Of a DNA stretch of 64,000 nucleotides, positions 63,079 through 64,000 are shown piece after piece. A model generated the notes under the pieces. That model worked only from the letters and a program-made list of their open reading frames with translations. It was not told the DNA's origin and searched no databases. This DNA is from Teratosphaeria epicoccoides (lineage: Eukaryota > Ascomycota > Dothideomycetes > Mycosphaerellales > Teratosphaeriaceae), in contig JADDMT010000029.1 in the NCBI GenBank assembly GCA_021401465.1, positions 248,001 to 312,000 of the forward strand. The letters run 5' to 3'. Made by a program: the position numbers and the translations under genes. How positions within the stretch are numbered: position 1 is the first letter of the stretch; each line of letters opens with the position of its first letter.

Positions 63079-64000
63079 ATGATGGCGCTGTCCAGCGATG
63101 ATGTGCGGCCTGATCCGACCTCTGACCTCCACTGGTCTGACTACAGAGGCGCAATCCATGAGATTTTCGCTCAGAACGCAAAATTACACCCAGACAGAAA
63201 ATGCATTGTCGAAACAGCATCTTCGACTTCGAAGGAGCGAACATTCAGCTATCAAGTTATCAACGAGGCGTCGAACATATTAGCTCACCATCTCGTCGAA
63301 AATGCCGTCCGGAGGGGTGAGGTGGTCATGGTCTACGCCCACCGTGGCGTGGATTTGGTTGTTGCAGTGATGGGTGTTCTGAAAGCAGGTGCCACTTTCA
63401 GTGTCATAGATCCGGCATATCCACCGGACAGACAAATTATCTATCTGGATGTTGCCAAGCCGAGGGCTCTGGTCGTCCTTGACAAGGCTACCAGAGAGGC
63501 CGGTCCGCTCGCAAAGTCTGTGCGAGATTACATCGAGAAGGAGCTTCAGATGAGGACCGAGGTGCCAGCACTGAAGCTCGAAGATGATGGCACGATACAG
63601 GGTGGATCTACGTCAGGCGTAGACGTGCTTGGCAGTAGTGTTGGGAGGAAGGCCGACCTGCCTGGTGTACAGGTGGGTCCCGACAGTACACCAACCCTCT
63701 CTTTCACTTCGGGCTCGGAAGGTCGTCCGAAGGGCGTCAAAGGCAGACATTTCTCCCTAGCGTACTACTTTCCATGGATGGCACAACGATTCAAGTTGTC
63801 GGAGCAGGACCGCTTCTCAATGCTGAGTGGCATTGCTCATGATCCAATTCAACGTGACATTTTCACGCCACTTTTCCTAGGAGCGAGCCTTATTGTGCCT
63901 CCTGCAGAAGACATTACCTTTGATCGACTAGCGAAGTGGGCCAGCGACAATCGCATTACTGTCACCCATCTGACACCAGCTATGGGCCAGATCCTCCTGG
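63079..64000 (+). CDS. lys2: L-2-aminoadipate reductase (Lys2), 5' part, runs off the window
   Basis: This is the large multidomain reductase of fungal lysine synthesis: it adenylates alpha-aminoadipate, loads it on a carrier domain and reduces it to the semialdehyde. Only the adenylation domain start is in view (307 codons). Family blocks are PDPTSDLHWSDYRGAIHEIF, MVYAHRGVDLVVAVMGVLKAGATFSVIDPAYPPDRQ, the core A3 motif LSFTSGSEGRPKGV, HFSLAYYFPWM and GIAHDPIQRDIFTPLFLGA, ending at VTHLTPAMGQ. Two ATGs stand at 63079 and 63082. Saccharomyces Lys2 has about 250 residues ahead of this point; none is evident here, so either the protein starts at the A domain or an upstream exon lies outside my model. 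Confidence 0.93.
   Translation, partial: MMALSSDDVRPDPTSDLHWSDYRGAIHEIFAQNAKLHPDRKCIVETASSTSKERTFSYQVINEASNILAHHLVENAVRRGEVVMVYAHRGVDLVVAVMGVLKAGATFSVIDPAYPPDRQIIYLDVAKPRALVVLDKATREAGPLAKSVRDYIEKELQMRTEVPALKLEDDGTIQGGSTSGVDVLGSSVGRKADLPGVQVGPDSTPTLSFTSGSEGRPKGVKGRHFSLAYYFPWMAQRFKLSEQDRFSMLSGIAHDPIQRDIFTPLFLGASLIVPPAEDITFDRLAKWASDNRITVTHLTPAMGQILL

Overview
This window is nuclear DNA of a filamentous ascomycete (Pezizomycotina). A Dothideomycete is my guess, but a weak one. The evidence is dense gene packing on both strands, short GT-AG introns (mostly 43-66 nt) with CTGAC/CTGAT-like branch sites, and a gene set typical of these fungi: Pezizomycotina DUF7918 and Hva1-TUDOR proteins, Sip5, Esf2, Dbp7, Trm12 and Lys2. 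I found no bacterial operon signals, CRISPR array, rRNA gene or convincing tRNA gene.

Layout: 1-762 is the 3' end of a TOR kinase gene, followed by a decayed duplication of its last intron and exon. 1810-3514 is a dicarboxylate/malate-type (SLAC1/TDT) transporter with a histidine run. 4455-11311 holds PAN6 (-), DBP7 (+), an F-box gene (-) and ESF2 (+), with two divergent promoter pairs. 11905-13886 is a broken phospholipase-D-like gene (three frameshifts plus an exact 24-bp tandem duplication), followed closely by TRM12. 15531-20120 carries three minus-strand genes: an EF-hand secretory protein, an MFS permease and a BTB protein. 20690-24054 carries three plus-strand spliced genes: a small membrane protein, an orphan, and a DUF3445 protein. 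24779-40651 is a long minus-strand run: RCC1, SIP5, ARA2, an oxidoreductase-like protein, an SDR, a monocarboxylate-type MFS and a large BTB protein. 41779-62665 holds an orphan acidic protein, a DUF7918 gene, a telobox-Myb (Taz1/TRF-like) gene, an unknown proline-rich protein, TFIIF-alpha, Hva1-TUDOR, a CUE-like/vWFA protein and an RBR ubiquitin ligase. The window closes inside LYS2 (63079-64000, +).

The genes are mostly housekeeping: growth control (TOR), ribosome biogenesis (Dbp7, Esf2), tRNA modification (Trm12), transcription (TFIIF), nuclear transport (RCC1), vitamin and amino-acid synthesis (Pan6, Ara2, Lys2) and transport. They do not form an evident pathway cluster. Exon structures were assembled by hand from reading-frame continuity, splice consensus and family motifs. 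Several genes (20690, 21688, 41779, 56159) only become visible after splicing.

I see no clear new multi-gene system. The points most worth checking are the TOR terminal-exon duplication, the decaying PLD-like gene, a stop-free 3n intron in TFIIF-alpha, an in-frame stop followed by a coding-like tail in SIP5, an apparent Lys2 start directly at the adenylation domain, and a 23-bp perfect inverted repeat at 35.4-35.6 kb.
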